DNA of 32,898 nt from Bacillota bacterium (GTDB lineage Bacteria; Bacillota; Clostridia; Oscillospirales; Ruminococcaceae). The notes under the pieces are model-generated. The model made no database searches. It saw only the letters and a list, made by a program, of their open reading frames with translations, and was not told where the DNA came from. Below are positions 23,824 through 32,067 of this stretch, piece after piece. The stretch spans positions 1-32,898 of the forward strand of contig JAEZDF010000151.1 in the NCBI GenBank assembly GCA_023429685.1, read 5' to 3'. The stretch's first letter is position 1. Each line of letters opens with the position of its first letter. Position numbers and translations under genes: made by a program.

Positions 23824-23905
23824 TGGTGCGGGCGGTGGGACTTGAACCCACACGCCGAAGCATTGGCTCCTAAGACCAACGTGTCTGCCATTCCACCACG
23901 CCCGC
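23824..23905 (-). tRNA. tRNA-Leu (anticodon UAG)
   Basis: An 82-nt leucine tRNA with encoded CCA end (23824-23826). The acceptor stem is GCGGGCG/CGCCCGC. The anticodon stem TTGGT/GCCAA encloses loop CTTAGGA, giving anticodon TAG for CUA and related codons. The long variable arm (TGCTTCGGCGTG) is typical of tRNA-Leu, and the T arm contains GGTTCAAGTCC. It is a stand-alone tRNA with its own promoter and terminator. Its 3' end points to the AT-rich nuclease gene. Confidence 0.97.
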
Positions 23906-23974
23906 ATTGTTTGCCTTGCTGCCACTGCATAAAAGCGGCACCAAAACCGCCTGCCCGCAACAGCATAACATAGA

Positions 23975-24003
23975 TTATATCAGTCTTAGCCCTCACTGTC
24001 AAC
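23975..24003 (-). promoter_or_regulatory. Full-consensus promoter of tRNA-Leu
   Basis: Minus-strand TTGACA (23998-24003), exactly 17 bases, TATAAT (23975-23980). Start near 23968, about 60 bases before the mature tRNA. Confidence 0.9.
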
Positions 24004-24068
24004 AGCGCATTGCCCTCCATTGACATTCTTTTTTATTCTTAAAATCGGGATGATTCTTTGTTAAACCT

Positions 24069-24097
24069 TTGACAACTTTGTGCTGTTGTGCTACAAT
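24069..24097 (+). promoter_or_regulatory. Strong promoter of the hydrogenase maturation operon leader
   Basis: TTGACA (24069-24074), 17 bases, TACAAT (24092-24097) with an extended TGC before the -10. Predicted start is near 24104, about 345 bases before the first coding gene. Confidence 0.88.
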
Positions 24098-24103
24098 ACG
24101 GCT

Positions 24104-24417
24104 GTAACAAAAAAAGCAATGTGACCCCGCGCGCAGATGCGCCCGAGAACACAGGGCTTAGCAGTTTTTCACCCGACCGCAAGGTGCTCCGAGCGGAAAG
24201 GCGCGCATTCTGGCTTAGCGTGTACTATACCAAATTAACTTATAATGTCTACGAAAAAATCTCCATAAAGGCCATAAACGCAAGCATTTGTGAAGATTTT
24301 GTTCGGACATTATTGAAGTTAATTAGCTATACACTAAAACACGAACCGTTTAGCCGTTATGCTCTCTTTTCGCGCCCTTTTTGTCGGGGGATGCGAACAG
24401 GGAGCTTTTTGTTTTCT
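24104..24417 (+). ncRNA. Structured leader with terminator: candidate riboswitch or attenuator
   Basis: About 310 nt lie between a near-consensus promoter and an intrinsic terminator, directly before the hydrogenase maturation genes. A GC-rich part (24129-24206) is closed by GCGCGC (24129-24134) with GCGCGC (24201-24206). Inside are GCCC/GGGC (24141-24144 with 24154-24157) and CACC/GGTG or CCGC/GCGG. GGCTTAGC occurs twice, near 24155 and 24212. AAAGGCGCG (24197-24205) can instead pair with CGCGCCCTTT (24371-24380) of the terminator, with one bulge, making an antiterminator that excludes the GCGCGC closing stem. This is switch architecture. No leader peptide with a ribosome site is visible. 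I do not recognise a known riboswitch class. A stand-alone RNA cannot be excluded. Confidence 0.6.
24361..24417 (+). terminator. Intrinsic terminator upstream of the hydrogenase maturation genes
   Basis: GCTCTC (24361-24366) pairs with GGGAGC (24400-24405), then TTCGC/GCGAA and CCC/GGG inside, followed by TTTTTGTTTT. Only 30 bases separate it from the first start codon, so the operon depends on readthrough. Confidence 0.82.
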
Positions 24418-24447
24418 CATTTACTAAAAAGAAGGGCTGGTTTTTGC

Positions 24448-24696
24448 ATGGATAAGCGGATTGGAATTGTAGGCATCGTTGTGGAGGATTTATCGTGCGT
24501 AGAGCAGGTCAACGCCGTGCTGCACGATTTTGCAGCTCTTGTTGTCGGGCGGATGGGCATTCCCTATCGCGAGCGCGGGGTGTCGGTGATATCCCTGATT
24601 GTAGACGGTGCAAACGATGAGATCAGCGCGATGACGGGCAGATTGGGGCGCATTGCGGGGGCGTCGGTAAAATCGATGATTACCAAAAGCACGTAG
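24448..24696 (+). CDS. Iron-only hydrogenase system regulator, TM1266 type
   Basis: The 82-residue protein matches the TM1266 family, small ACT/NikR-C-like ferredoxin-fold proteins encoded with HydE/F/G. Typical segments are MDKRIGIVGIVVEDLSCVEQ at the start, HDFAALVVGRMGIPYRERGV in the middle and VISLIVDGANDEISAMTGRL at the end. ATG 24448 has GAAGGG about 11 bases upstream and gives the family length; the frame is open further upstream but runs back into the promoter. Its biochemical role is not established; it is thought to regulate hydrogenase genes by binding a small ligand. It opens the operon, 83 bases before hydG. Confidence 0.9.
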   Translation: MDKRIGIVGIVVEDLSCVEQVNAVLHDFAALVVGRMGIPYRERGVSVISLIVDGANDEISAMTGRLGRIAGASVKSMITKST

Positions 24697-24779
24697 CCAT
24701 ACACATCTTAATAGGGATATTTTGCGATTGCAGGCGGGGTTCCCTCGCAGGCTAAGTTTTGGAAAGGGATTTGTGTGAT

Positions 24780-26231
24780 ATGAATTTTTTAGAGAAGTAC
24801 AGGGACGAGTTTGCGCACTATGACGAGATGGAGCGCGACTTTATCGACGATGATAAGATATGGGCACAGCTAAACAAGTGGCAAAACCCCTCCCGCGAGG
24901 ATGTTCGCAGGGTGCTGAAAAAGGCGGAGGGCTGTGTGCGCCTTGAGCCCGAAGAGACCGCCATCCTGATTCAGAACCAGGACGAGACTACGATAAACGA
25001 GATGTTTGAACTGGCACACCGGCTAAAGCAGGAGGTGTACGGCGACCGCATCGTGTTCTTTGCGCCGTTATATATCAGCGACGAATGTGCAAACAACTGC
25101 ACCTACTGCGGCTTTCGCAGCAGCAACTCCGCCATGCACCGTAAGACGCTTTCGATGGAGGAGCTGGAGCAGGAGGTTCGCATCATGATTGACGAGGGGC
25201 AGAAACGCTCGGTACTCGTCTACGGTGAATCGCCTGCCACCACCGCCGAGTTTATTCGTGACACCGTAAAAAAGGTGTACAGCATCAAAAGCGAAAACGG
25301 TGCGATTCGGCGGGTAAACGTCAACTGCGCGCCGATGACGGTGGAGGAAATGCGCCTGCTCAAAGACATCGGCATTGGAACCTATCAGGTGTTTCAGGAG
25401 ACCTACCACCACGAGACGTACGCCAAGATGCACCCCGCCGGCACCATCAAGGGGCATTACCGCTGGCGGCTGTACGCGATGGATCGCGCACAGCAGGCGG
25501 GTGTGGACGACAGCGGCATCGGCGTGCTGTTCGGACTGTACGACTGGCGGTTTGAGGTGATGGGGCTGCTGTACCACACCATCCATCTCGAGGAGACCTT
25601 CGGCGGCATCGGTCCACATACCATCTCCTTTCCCCGCATCCGCCCTGCCACTGGTACGCCCTATGCAAGCAACCCGGAATACGCGGTGTCGGATGAGGAC
25701 TTTAAAAAGCTGGTTGCCGTTATCCGTCTTTCGGTTCCCTATACCGGCATGATCTGCACCGCGCGCGAGCCGGAGCAGGTGCGCCGTGAGGTGTTGCCCT
25801 TGGGTGTTTCTCAGGTGGACGCGGGCACACGCATCGGTGTGGGGGCGTACACAAAAAGCAAGGCGGCAAACTTTATGCCCGATAAGGAGCAGTTCTCGAT
25901 CGGCGACACCAGCTCACTGGACAGCACGGTGATGCAGATCTGCACACAGGACGCCATCCCCTCGTTTTGCACCGCCTGCTACCGCGCGGGACGCACCGGC
26001 GAGGAGTTTATGAAGGTTGCAAAATCGCGGTTTGTACGCAACTACTGCATGCCCAACGCCATCTTTACGTTTAAGGAATACCTGCTTGACTACGCCTCCC
26101 CAGAGGCGCGTGCCAAGGGCGAGGAAACCATCCGACAGCGCGTGGAACAGCTCAAAGGCACCGAGACCTACGACATTGTTGTCGAGAACCTGTTACGCCT
26201 AGAAAACGGAGAACGTGATCTTCGGCTATAA
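24780..26231 (+). CDS. hydG: [FeFe]-hydrogenase maturation radical SAM enzyme HydG
   Basis: The 483-residue enzyme splits tyrosine into p-cresol and dehydroglycine, and then forms the CO and CN ligands of the H-cluster on an auxiliary iron-sulfur cluster. The radical SAM cluster motif is C103-x3-C107-x2-C110 (DECANNCTYCGF). The C-terminal auxiliary motif CTACYRAG then SRFVRNYC gives CX2CX22C, which separates HydG from the related tyrosine lyase ThiH. Length is typical. The start at 24780 has GGAAAGGGAT 9 bases upstream; a TTG seven codons earlier lies on that site. hydE follows after 39 bases. Confidence 0.97.
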   Translation: MNFLEKYRDEFAHYDEMERDFIDDDKIWAQLNKWQNPSREDVRRVLKKAEGCVRLEPEETAILIQNQDETTINEMFELAHRLKQEVYGDRIVFFAPLYISDECANNCTYCGFRSSNSAMHRKTLSMEELEQEVRIMIDEGQKRSVLVYGESPATTAEFIRDTVKKVYSIKSENGAIRRVNVNCAPMTVEEMRLLKDIGIGTYQVFQETYHHETYAKMHPAGTIKGHYRWRLYAMDRAQQAGVDDSGIGVLFGLYDWRFEVMGLLYHTIHLEETFGGIGPHTISFPRIRPATGTPYASNPEYAVSDEDFKKLVAVIRLSVPYTGMICTAREPEQVRREVLPLGVSQVDAGTRIGVGAYTKSKAANFMPDKEQFSIGDTSSLDSTVMQICTQDAIPSFCTACYRAGRTGEEFMKVAKSRFVRNYCMPNAIFTFKEYLLDYASPEARAKGEETIRQRVEQLKGTETYDIVVENLLRLENGERDLRL

Positions 26232-26270
26232 TTTTATGTTAACCTTTTAGATGCAGAAAGGCTTGTTTTT

Positions 26271-27356
26271 ATGATGCAGCTTCCACTTCACGACGCGCGG
26301 GCGTTTTCCGCGTACCTAAACAACGCTTCTAAACAGGAGCTGACCGACCTTCTCCGCTTTTTCTTTGAGGAATCGGACGAAGAATCGCGTGCTATACTGC
26401 GGCAGTGCGCCGACGCCCTGCGCCGCGCACATTACGGCGAGCGGGTGTACTTTCGCGGGCTGATTGAGTTTTCGAGCTACTGTAAAAACGACTGCTTCTA
26501 CTGTGGTATTCGCAGCGGCAACCGCGACGCCGTGCGCTACCGTCTGACACACGATGAGATTCTCGCCTGCTGTGCGCAAGGCTACGCGCTCGGCTTTCGC
26601 ACCTTTGTGCTTCAGGGCGGCGAGGACCCGTATTTTACCGACGACCGCCTATGCGCCATCGTGAACGACATCACCGCGCACTACCCCGACTGCGCCGTTA
26701 CCCTTTCGCTGGGCGAGCGCGACCGTGCGTCTTATCAGAGGCTGTACGACGCGGGCGCAAGGCGTTACCTGCTGCGCCACGAAACGGCAAACGACGTACA
26801 CTACGCCATGCTGCACCCCGACAACCTGACCCTTGCAAACCGCAAGCAGTGCCTGTATACCCTGCGGGAGATTGGCTTTCAGGTGGGTGCGGGCTTTATG
26901 GTACAGTCGCCGCATCAGACGATAGAGACGCTGGCGGACGACTTGGTTTTTCTGCGTGAACTGCAGCCGCACATGACGGGGCTTGGACCGTTTGTTCCCC
27001 ACCGCGATACCCAGTTTGCGCACTACCCCACCCCCACGGCAGAGCGTACTTTAATTTTGCTGTCGCTTGTTCGTTGCCTGTTGCCCAAGGTACTGCTGCC
27101 CGCCACCACGGCGCTTGGCACCATCGACCCGCTGGGCAGGGAAAAAGGATTACAGGCGGGCGCAAATGTGGTAATGCCAAACCTCTCCCCCATCAATCAC
27201 CGCAAGGATTACGCGCTGTACGACAACAAGATATGCACTGGCGAAGAGGCGGCGGAGTGCCTTGCCTGCCTGTCCAAACGCATCGCCTCAGCGGGCTTCG
27301 AGCCGGATTTCTCCCGCGGCGACCACATCGACCTGCAGACTCACATAATGAAATGA
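26271..27356 (+). CDS. hydE: [FeFe]-hydrogenase maturation radical SAM enzyme HydE
   Basis: The 361-residue radical SAM enzyme acts in building the di-iron subcluster of the H-cluster. The cluster motif is C71-x3-C75-x2-C78 (SYCKNDCFYCGI), and the SAM-binding region includes FVLQGGEDPYFT and RYLLRHETAN. The second, non-essential cluster motif C-x7-C-x2-C of Thermotoga HydE is present at C322, C330 and C333. The first of two ATGs has AAAGG 9 bases upstream. Together with hydG and hydF it gives a complete maturation set. It is related to biotin synthase and PylB, but context and length favour HydE. Confidence 0.95.
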   Translation: MMQLPLHDARAFSAYLNNASKQELTDLLRFFFEESDEESRAILRQCADALRRAHYGERVYFRGLIEFSSYCKNDCFYCGIRSGNRDAVRYRLTHDEILACCAQGYALGFRTFVLQGGEDPYFTDDRLCAIVNDITAHYPDCAVTLSLGERDRASYQRLYDAGARRYLLRHETANDVHYAMLHPDNLTLANRKQCLYTLREIGFQVGAGFMVQSPHQTIETLADDLVFLRELQPHMTGLGPFVPHRDTQFAHYPTPTAERTLILLSLVRCLLPKVLLPATTALGTIDPLGREKGLQAGANVVMPNLSPINHRKDYALYDNKICTGEEAAECLACLSKRIASAGFEPDFSRGDHIDLQTHIMK

Positions 27357-27383
27357 TACGATAGGAAGGGATTATTACACGCT

Positions 27384-28625
27384 ATGAGCGACTTAAATGC
27401 AACCCCCACCGCAAGCCGCGTTGCCATCGGGCTGTTCGGCAGGCGAAACGCGGGGAAATCCTCGCTGCTTAACGCGATAACGGGGCAGCAGATTGCGGTG
27501 ACCTCCGAGGTCGCGGGCACGACCACCGACCCTGTTTACAAATCGATGGAGCTGTTGCCCATCGGTCCCGTGGTGCTAATAGACACCGCAGGGCTGGACG
27601 ATGAGGGCGAGCTTGGCACTCTGCGCGTGGAAAAAACCTATGAAGCACTGCGCAAATGCCACCTTGCGGTTGTAGTCTGCGACGCAAAGGACGGCATTAC
27701 CGCACAGGAGACTGCCTTGATTATTGAGCTGCAGCGCAGAAAAATCCCTTGTGTGGGTGTGTTAAACAAAAGCGATACGGCACAGCTTACCGAGGAGGAT
27801 GTGGCGCAAATCTCTAAGCAGGCGGGTATTCCGATGGTCTGCGCCAGTGCCACGACCGGCGAGGGCATAGGTAAGGTCAAGCAGCTAATCATCGACAACG
27901 CACGCTTTGCTGAGGATGACCCCTCCCTTGTAGAAGGGCTGGTTAAGGCGGGGGATATTGCGGTACTTGTCACGCCGATTGATACGGGTGCACCCAAGGG
28001 CAGGATGATTCTGCCCCAGCAGCAGGCTATCCGCGACGTGCTCGAAAAGGACTGCATCGCGGTTGTGACCAAGGAGAGCGAGCTTGCCCTGACCTTAGAA
28101 CGGCTGGGAGCACCACCCGCTGTGGTAATAACCGACTCGCAGGCGTTTGCAAGGGTATCGGCAGAAACGCCGGAGGACGTGCCCTTAACCTCGTTTTCCA
28201 TCCTGTTTGCGCGGCAGAAATGCGACCTTGCCGAGATGGTGCGCGGGGCAAGGCGGGTAAACACACTGCGCGCGGGCGACCGCGTACTCATTGTGGAGGG
28301 TTGCACCCACCACCGCCAAAAGGACGACATCGGCACGGTAAAGCTGCCGCGCTGGATTACCAGCCTAGCGGGGTCGGGCATTGCGTTTGAGTGGGCAAGC
28401 GGCGCGCATTACCCGCGCAACATCGCAGACTATGCGCTGATTGTGCACTGCGGCGGCTGTATGTTAAACCGCAATGAGATGCGCTACCGTGTGCAGACCG
28501 CACGCGAGGCGGGGGTATGCATTACCAACTACGGGGTGCTGATTGCCCATGTTCTGGGAATCCTTCCCCGCGCGGTGGCACCTTTTGCCGATGCTTGCCG
28601 CGTGTTAACCGAAATTAACCTGTAA
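27384..28625 (+). CDS. hydF: [FeFe]-hydrogenase maturation GTPase HydF
   Basis: The 413-residue scaffold protein receives the di-iron precursor made by HydE and HydG and loads it into apo-HydA. The N-terminal GTPase domain (about 1-175) has the P-loop GRRNAGKS (19-26), DTAG (67-70) and NKSD (128-131). A dimerisation domain follows, and then the cluster-binding domain with C307-x-H309 (EGCTHHRQ) and H355-C356-x2-C359 (VHCGGCM), the CxH ... HCxxC ligand set of HydF. GGAAGGG lies 13-19 bases before the ATG. It is the last gene of the operon, followed by a long perfect hairpin. The hydrogenase itself (hydA) is not in the window. Confidence 0.96.
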   Translation: MSDLNATPTASRVAIGLFGRRNAGKSSLLNAITGQQIAVTSEVAGTTTDPVYKSMELLPIGPVVLIDTAGLDDEGELGTLRVEKTYEALRKCHLAVVVCDAKDGITAQETALIIELQRRKIPCVGVLNKSDTAQLTEEDVAQISKQAGIPMVCASATTGEGIGKVKQLIIDNARFAEDDPSLVEGLVKAGDIAVLVTPIDTGAPKGRMILPQQQAIRDVLEKDCIAVVTKESELALTLERLGAPPAVVITDSQAFARVSAETPEDVPLTSFSILFARQKCDLAEMVRGARRVNTLRAGDRVLIVEGCTHHRQKDDIGTVKLPRWITSLAGSGIAFEWASGAHYPRNIADYALIVHCGGCMLNRNEMRYRVQTAREAGVCITNYGVLIAHVLGILPRAVAPFADACRVLTEINL

Positions 28626-28633
28626 TACACACA

Positions 28634-28683
28634 CAAACACCATGCGCACCTTGGCTTTTACTCCAAGGTGCGCATGGTGTTTG
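28634..28683. terminator. Long perfect hairpin between hydF and spoIVA
   Basis: A perfect 21-bp inverted repeat (28634-28654 with 28663-28683) encloses an 8-nt loop (CTTTTACT). The T-tract is weak on both sides, with TTTG at the arm end. It lies between convergent genes, so it probably stops both transcripts. Confidence 0.7.
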
Positions 28684-28692
28684 TTGTGCTCG

Positions 28693-30171
28693 CTAAAGGA
28701 TGATGCAGATAAGGCCCGAGCAGCCCTCGTTGATAATCCGCTCAATTGTTTCGCTCATCTTAATTCTAGCGTCGTTTGGCATACGGCTTAGCTTGTTGTG
28801 CAGCCCTTCGTTAACCAGCTCATGCAGGGATTTACCGAAGATGTTTGAGCTCCAAATCTTGCGGGGGTTCTCCTCAAACTCTTTGAGCAGGTACATCACA
28901 AGCTCCTCCGACTGCTTTTCAGAGCCGACGATAGGCGATACCTCGGTTACGATGTCCGCCTTCATCATGTGGATGGAGGGCGCCGATGCCTTCAGGCGTA
29001 CGCCGTAGCGTCCCCCCTGCTTGACGATCTCCGGTTCGTCGAGCGTCAGCTCGTCAAGCCCCGGCATTACTATGCCATAACCCGTTGCATTTACCTCCTG
29101 CAAGGCGATGCGCACCTTATCGTACTCGCGCTTCATACCCGCAAGCTCAATCATGCAGGGCATCAGCTCCGCCTCGGAATTGATCTCTAGCCCCGTTGCC
29201 TCGCCCAGTATCTTGTAAAACAATTCGTTTGCAACACCAATATCAACGCGGGCGGAGCCTTTGCCCATATCGATGCCCTTGACCTCTACGTTGTTTACAT
29301 ACTCGCACTGCTTGACGTTATCAAGTTTGCCCGATATCTCGCTGACGTGCTTGATCTCTGCGGCGGCAGTCTTAATACTGCCACAAACGCTCGATTTGAG
29401 CCAGTGGCTGTTCTCCAGCGACATAATCCAGCGTGGAATGTCTACCAGTATCTCCTTTACCGGGAACTCCATTAGCACCTTGCCGATGATGCCACGGATA
29501 TCCTCCTCCGCCAGATGCAGGCAGTTGACGGCGGTGACCGGTACCCCATGCTTGTTTTCAAGCTCCTCGCGCAGCTCCTGCGCCTCTACTCCATCTGGAT
29601 TGCGACTGTTGAGCAGGACGACAAACGGCTTGTTGATCTCCTTGAGTTCGTCTATTACGCGCTCTTCCGCCTCTTCGTACTCGCCACGCGGAATCTCGCT
29701 GATGCTGCCGTCGGTGGTAATTACAAGCCCGATGGTGGAGTGTTCGCGTATGACCTTCTGCGTGCCGATCTCCGCCGCCATGTTAAATGGAATCTCACTG
29801 TCAAACCACGGGGTCTGAACCATGCGCGGGTTATCGTTTTCGATGTATCCGATGGCGCTTGGTACGATGTAGCCCACACAGTCAATCATGCGCACACTGA
29901 GGTTAACGGCGTTTTCCAGCTTAATCTCGACCGCTTCCTCCGGCACAAACTTCGGCTCGGTGGTCATAATGGTGCGCCCCGCCGCAGACTGCGGTAGCTC
30001 GTCGTTTGCCCGTTCGCGCTTAAAATCGTTGCCGATGTTCGGAAGCACGAGCGTTTCCATAAACCGTTTGATAAAGGTGCTCTTACCGGTGCGTACCGGC
30101 CCGACTACACCGATATAGATGTTGCCGTCGGTTCGTTTTGCGATGTCCGCGTATATATTACGGTTATCCAC
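28693..30171 (-). CDS. spoIVA: Stage IV sporulation protein A (coat basement ATPase)
   Basis: This 492-residue protein, the same length as B. subtilis SpoIVA, polymerises with ATP hydrolysis on the forespore surface to form the base layer of the spore coat. The Walker A motif is GVVGPVRTGKSTFIKRFMET (G24-S31 core). It is followed by a TRAFAC-like region (MIDCVGYIVPSAIGYIEND), a middle domain and the conserved C-terminal domain ending GCSGLICIIL. The start is GTG 30171 with GGGGGG 7 bases upstream. SpoVM and SipL, both encoded in this window, are its membrane anchor and its coat-morphogenesis partner. Transcription is presumably by sigma-E in the mother cell, from upstream of sipL. Confidence 0.97.
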   Translation of the reverse strand: MDNRNIYADIAKRTDGNIYIGVVGPVRTGKSTFIKRFMETLVLPNIGNDFKRERANDELPQSAAGRTIMTTEPKFVPEEAVEIKLENAVNLSVRMIDCVGYIVPSAIGYIENDNPRMVQTPWFDSEIPFNMAAEIGTQKVIREHSTIGLVITTDGSISEIPRGEYEEAEERVIDELKEINKPFVVLLNSRNPDGVEAQELREELENKHGVPVTAVNCLHLAEEDIRGIIGKVLMEFPVKEILVDIPRWIMSLENSHWLKSSVCGSIKTAAAEIKHVSEISGKLDNVKQCEYVNNVEVKGIDMGKGSARVDIGVANELFYKILGEATGLEINSEAELMPCMIELAGMKREYDKVRIALQEVNATGYGIVMPGLDELTLDEPEIVKQGGRYGVRLKASAPSIHMMKADIVTEVSPIVGSEKQSEELVMYLLKEFEENPRKIWSSNIFGKSLHELVNEGLHNKLSRMPNDARIKMSETIERIINEGCSGLICIIL

Positions 30172-30188
30172 TCAAATCCCCCCTTTGC

Positions 30189-31745
30189 TTAGTGTTCGCC
30201 CGAAGCGTTTGCGGTGGGAATCAAAAGCATACTCCGATTCCCCACCGTATCGGTCGTCAGCTCGTTGCTGTTTGCAATCATCTTTGCCGAGGTGTTATAG
30301 CGCTTGGCAATGTCCCACACCGACTCGTTCTCCTCCGCGAAGTAGATAATCAGCGCCGCCGTCTCTGCCGCTTTTTTCTCGCTCTTTTCGTTAACCGCCA
30401 TGTCGGTCAGCACGTTTTCTTTGCCCACCGAGAAGATGCCCGCACTGATAAACAAGGTACAGCGTACTTCTATCTTATCCTTGCCCACCAGCGCATACTG
30501 GGTGTTTAAGACGATGGCGTCGCAGTTGACCGATGTGTTATCTCCGGGGTTCTCTACCCTTGCGCGGTACTCGAGCTCGCCGTTGCGCTCTAGGCAGTTG
30601 GTTTCGCCGTCGTTTTGCTCGGCGAGCATACAGGTTTTAATGGTTCCTGTTACCACAAGCTCGTTGTTCTCTACCTTTGCGTTCTTTACGGCAACATCGC
30701 TCCAAACATCCAGCACGTTTTCCAGCTCGCTTGCGGGCATATCGTATGTATTCTTTATCGTGTGCTCGTTGCCCATTACCGCGTTGAGCCGCTGAAACTG
30801 CACCTGTTTTGCGGTAAAGGTTGATTCATACTTAGTTGAATACATATCGGTAACCACGGGAACGTCAGCGCTTTTGTATGCCACGGCATTGCATGCAATC
30901 TCTACAGAGAGCGCAAGCACCCGTGCCTCGCCCTCGTTGTTTGCGCGCACCTCGGGGGTGATGCCGTTGACGTTAAGCATCAGGCGGCACTGAGAATTTT
31001 CATCAACGCCCTCCACATCAACAATCTGGCTGATGGGCAGGGTGTATTCCAGTACGTTTGCGCTGTTTGCCTTGTTGTCGGCTGTATACAGGATGTGACC
31101 GCTCAGCTCCGCCTTGAGGATAATCTTGTTGGCGATTACCTTGGTGTCGGTCACCACACAAGCTCCCTCGGCACGAACGATTGCACCGATAGAATCCTTG
31201 CCGTAACCGACGTCGAGCTCCTCCTTCACGGTGAAGGAGCGGGAAACGTTTGAGATGGTCCTGCTGCTTTTGACCATCTTGCTCTTAATCTCAACGTTCA
31301 TCCCGTTTGCCTCGGTAACCACCTGCTCGGTGCGCGGCGCGCTGACAACGGCACAAACGCTCAGCGAGCCTTTGATATCAAGCCGCCTTTGAGAAACGGG
31401 TCGGCAGTTTACATAATCTGTTGTGACATGTGCCTCCACCGATGGGTTTTCGGGCTCGCTTTTGAGCTCGATGCTGGTGGTAAACGGGATCTTGTGTTCA
31501 TGGCTGCGCAGACAACGGGCATCGTCGATGTACAGCAGCTTAACGCATGCCGAACCATCAATTACCAGCTTTTCTCCAATCACCTGCTTGCTCATCACCT
31601 TTGGGTCGATGTCGCACCGAAGCACACGCAGGATGTCGGGGCAGTAGTCCGGCAGCATCAGGTCACAGCTTACGGGCTGTTGTACACAACCGTCGTACAC
31701 AACTTCATTTATGGTAACAGCCTCTTTATTGACCATAAGCTCCAT
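30189..31745 (-). CDS. sipL: SpoIVA-interacting protein SipL (DUF3794 repeats, LysM)
   Basis: The 518-residue protein has repeated DUF3794 (SPOCS) domains. The first is near 20-125, starting VVYDGCVQQPVSCDLMLPDY, and further beta-rich repeats run to about 440. A C-terminal LysM domain is at about 460-510 (FAEENESVWDIAKRYNTSAK, then MLLIPTA). This is the build of C. difficile SipL, which binds SpoIVA through its LysM domain and is needed for coat localisation. spoIVA starts only 17 bases downstream, so the two are co-transcribed. ATG 31745 has GGAGAGG 8 bases upstream. The functional analogue in Bacillus is SpoVID, which also ends in LysM. Confidence 0.93.
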   Translation of the reverse strand: MELMVNKEAVTINEVVYDGCVQQPVSCDLMLPDYCPDILRVLRCDIDPKVMSKQVIGEKLVIDGSACVKLLYIDDARCLRSHEHKIPFTTSIELKSEPENPSVEAHVTTDYVNCRPVSQRRLDIKGSLSVCAVVSAPRTEQVVTEANGMNVEIKSKMVKSSRTISNVSRSFTVKEELDVGYGKDSIGAIVRAEGACVVTDTKVIANKIILKAELSGHILYTADNKANSANVLEYTLPISQIVDVEGVDENSQCRLMLNVNGITPEVRANNEGEARVLALSVEIACNAVAYKSADVPVVTDMYSTKYESTFTAKQVQFQRLNAVMGNEHTIKNTYDMPASELENVLDVWSDVAVKNAKVENNELVVTGTIKTCMLAEQNDGETNCLERNGELEYRARVENPGDNTSVNCDAIVLNTQYALVGKDKIEVRCTLFISAGIFSVGKENVLTDMAVNEKSEKKAAETAALIIYFAEENESVWDIAKRYNTSAKMIANSNELTTDTVGNRSMLLIPTANASGEH

Positions 31746-32067
31746 AAAGATTACCTCTCCTTTTATCAGTTTTCTATCACATACATATTCAACCCATGTC
31801 CAAGATATGCAAAAAAGAGGCACGCAGATAAACAAGCTTACCTACCTTTGACAAGACAAAAATACCTAGAGCAAATCTGCCGTTTGCAACACCATACTCA
31901 TTTTTGTATCACAATGGATATGCAAGCAGCCTGTTTAAAGGTATTGTTTTATATTTGGTCTGTTTTTAAACTGCCCGCTTGCTTTTTAAGACAAAACGGA
32001 TATACTTAAATATATATGATGCCATTCCACCAAAATGCAAAATTTACAGCAAAGGAGCAATGCAACG
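31746..32067. other. Divergent intergenic region between sipL and the ferritin gene
   Basis: About 320 AT-rich bases. A weak plus-strand promoter, TTGCTT (31979-31984), 16 bases, TATACT (32001-32006), may serve ferritin. No clear sigma-E promoter for sipL could be fixed by eye. No gene, strong hairpin or repeat is seen. Confidence 0.4.

Noticed and set aside
23715..24026. A 103-codon minus-strand frame across the tRNA
   Set aside because: It contains the whole tRNA-Leu gene and its promoter and terminator; chance frame.
24137..24238. A 33-codon frame in the hydrogenase leader as a possible leader peptide
   Set aside because: No ribosome site before its ATG, and it covers the GC-rich paired region; RNA structure explains the stretch better.
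24088..24447. Upstream in-frame extension of the TM1266-type gene, making a 202-residue protein
   Set aside because: It would begin inside the promoter and run through the terminator; the extra residues do not match the family, and ATG 24448 has a ribosome site.
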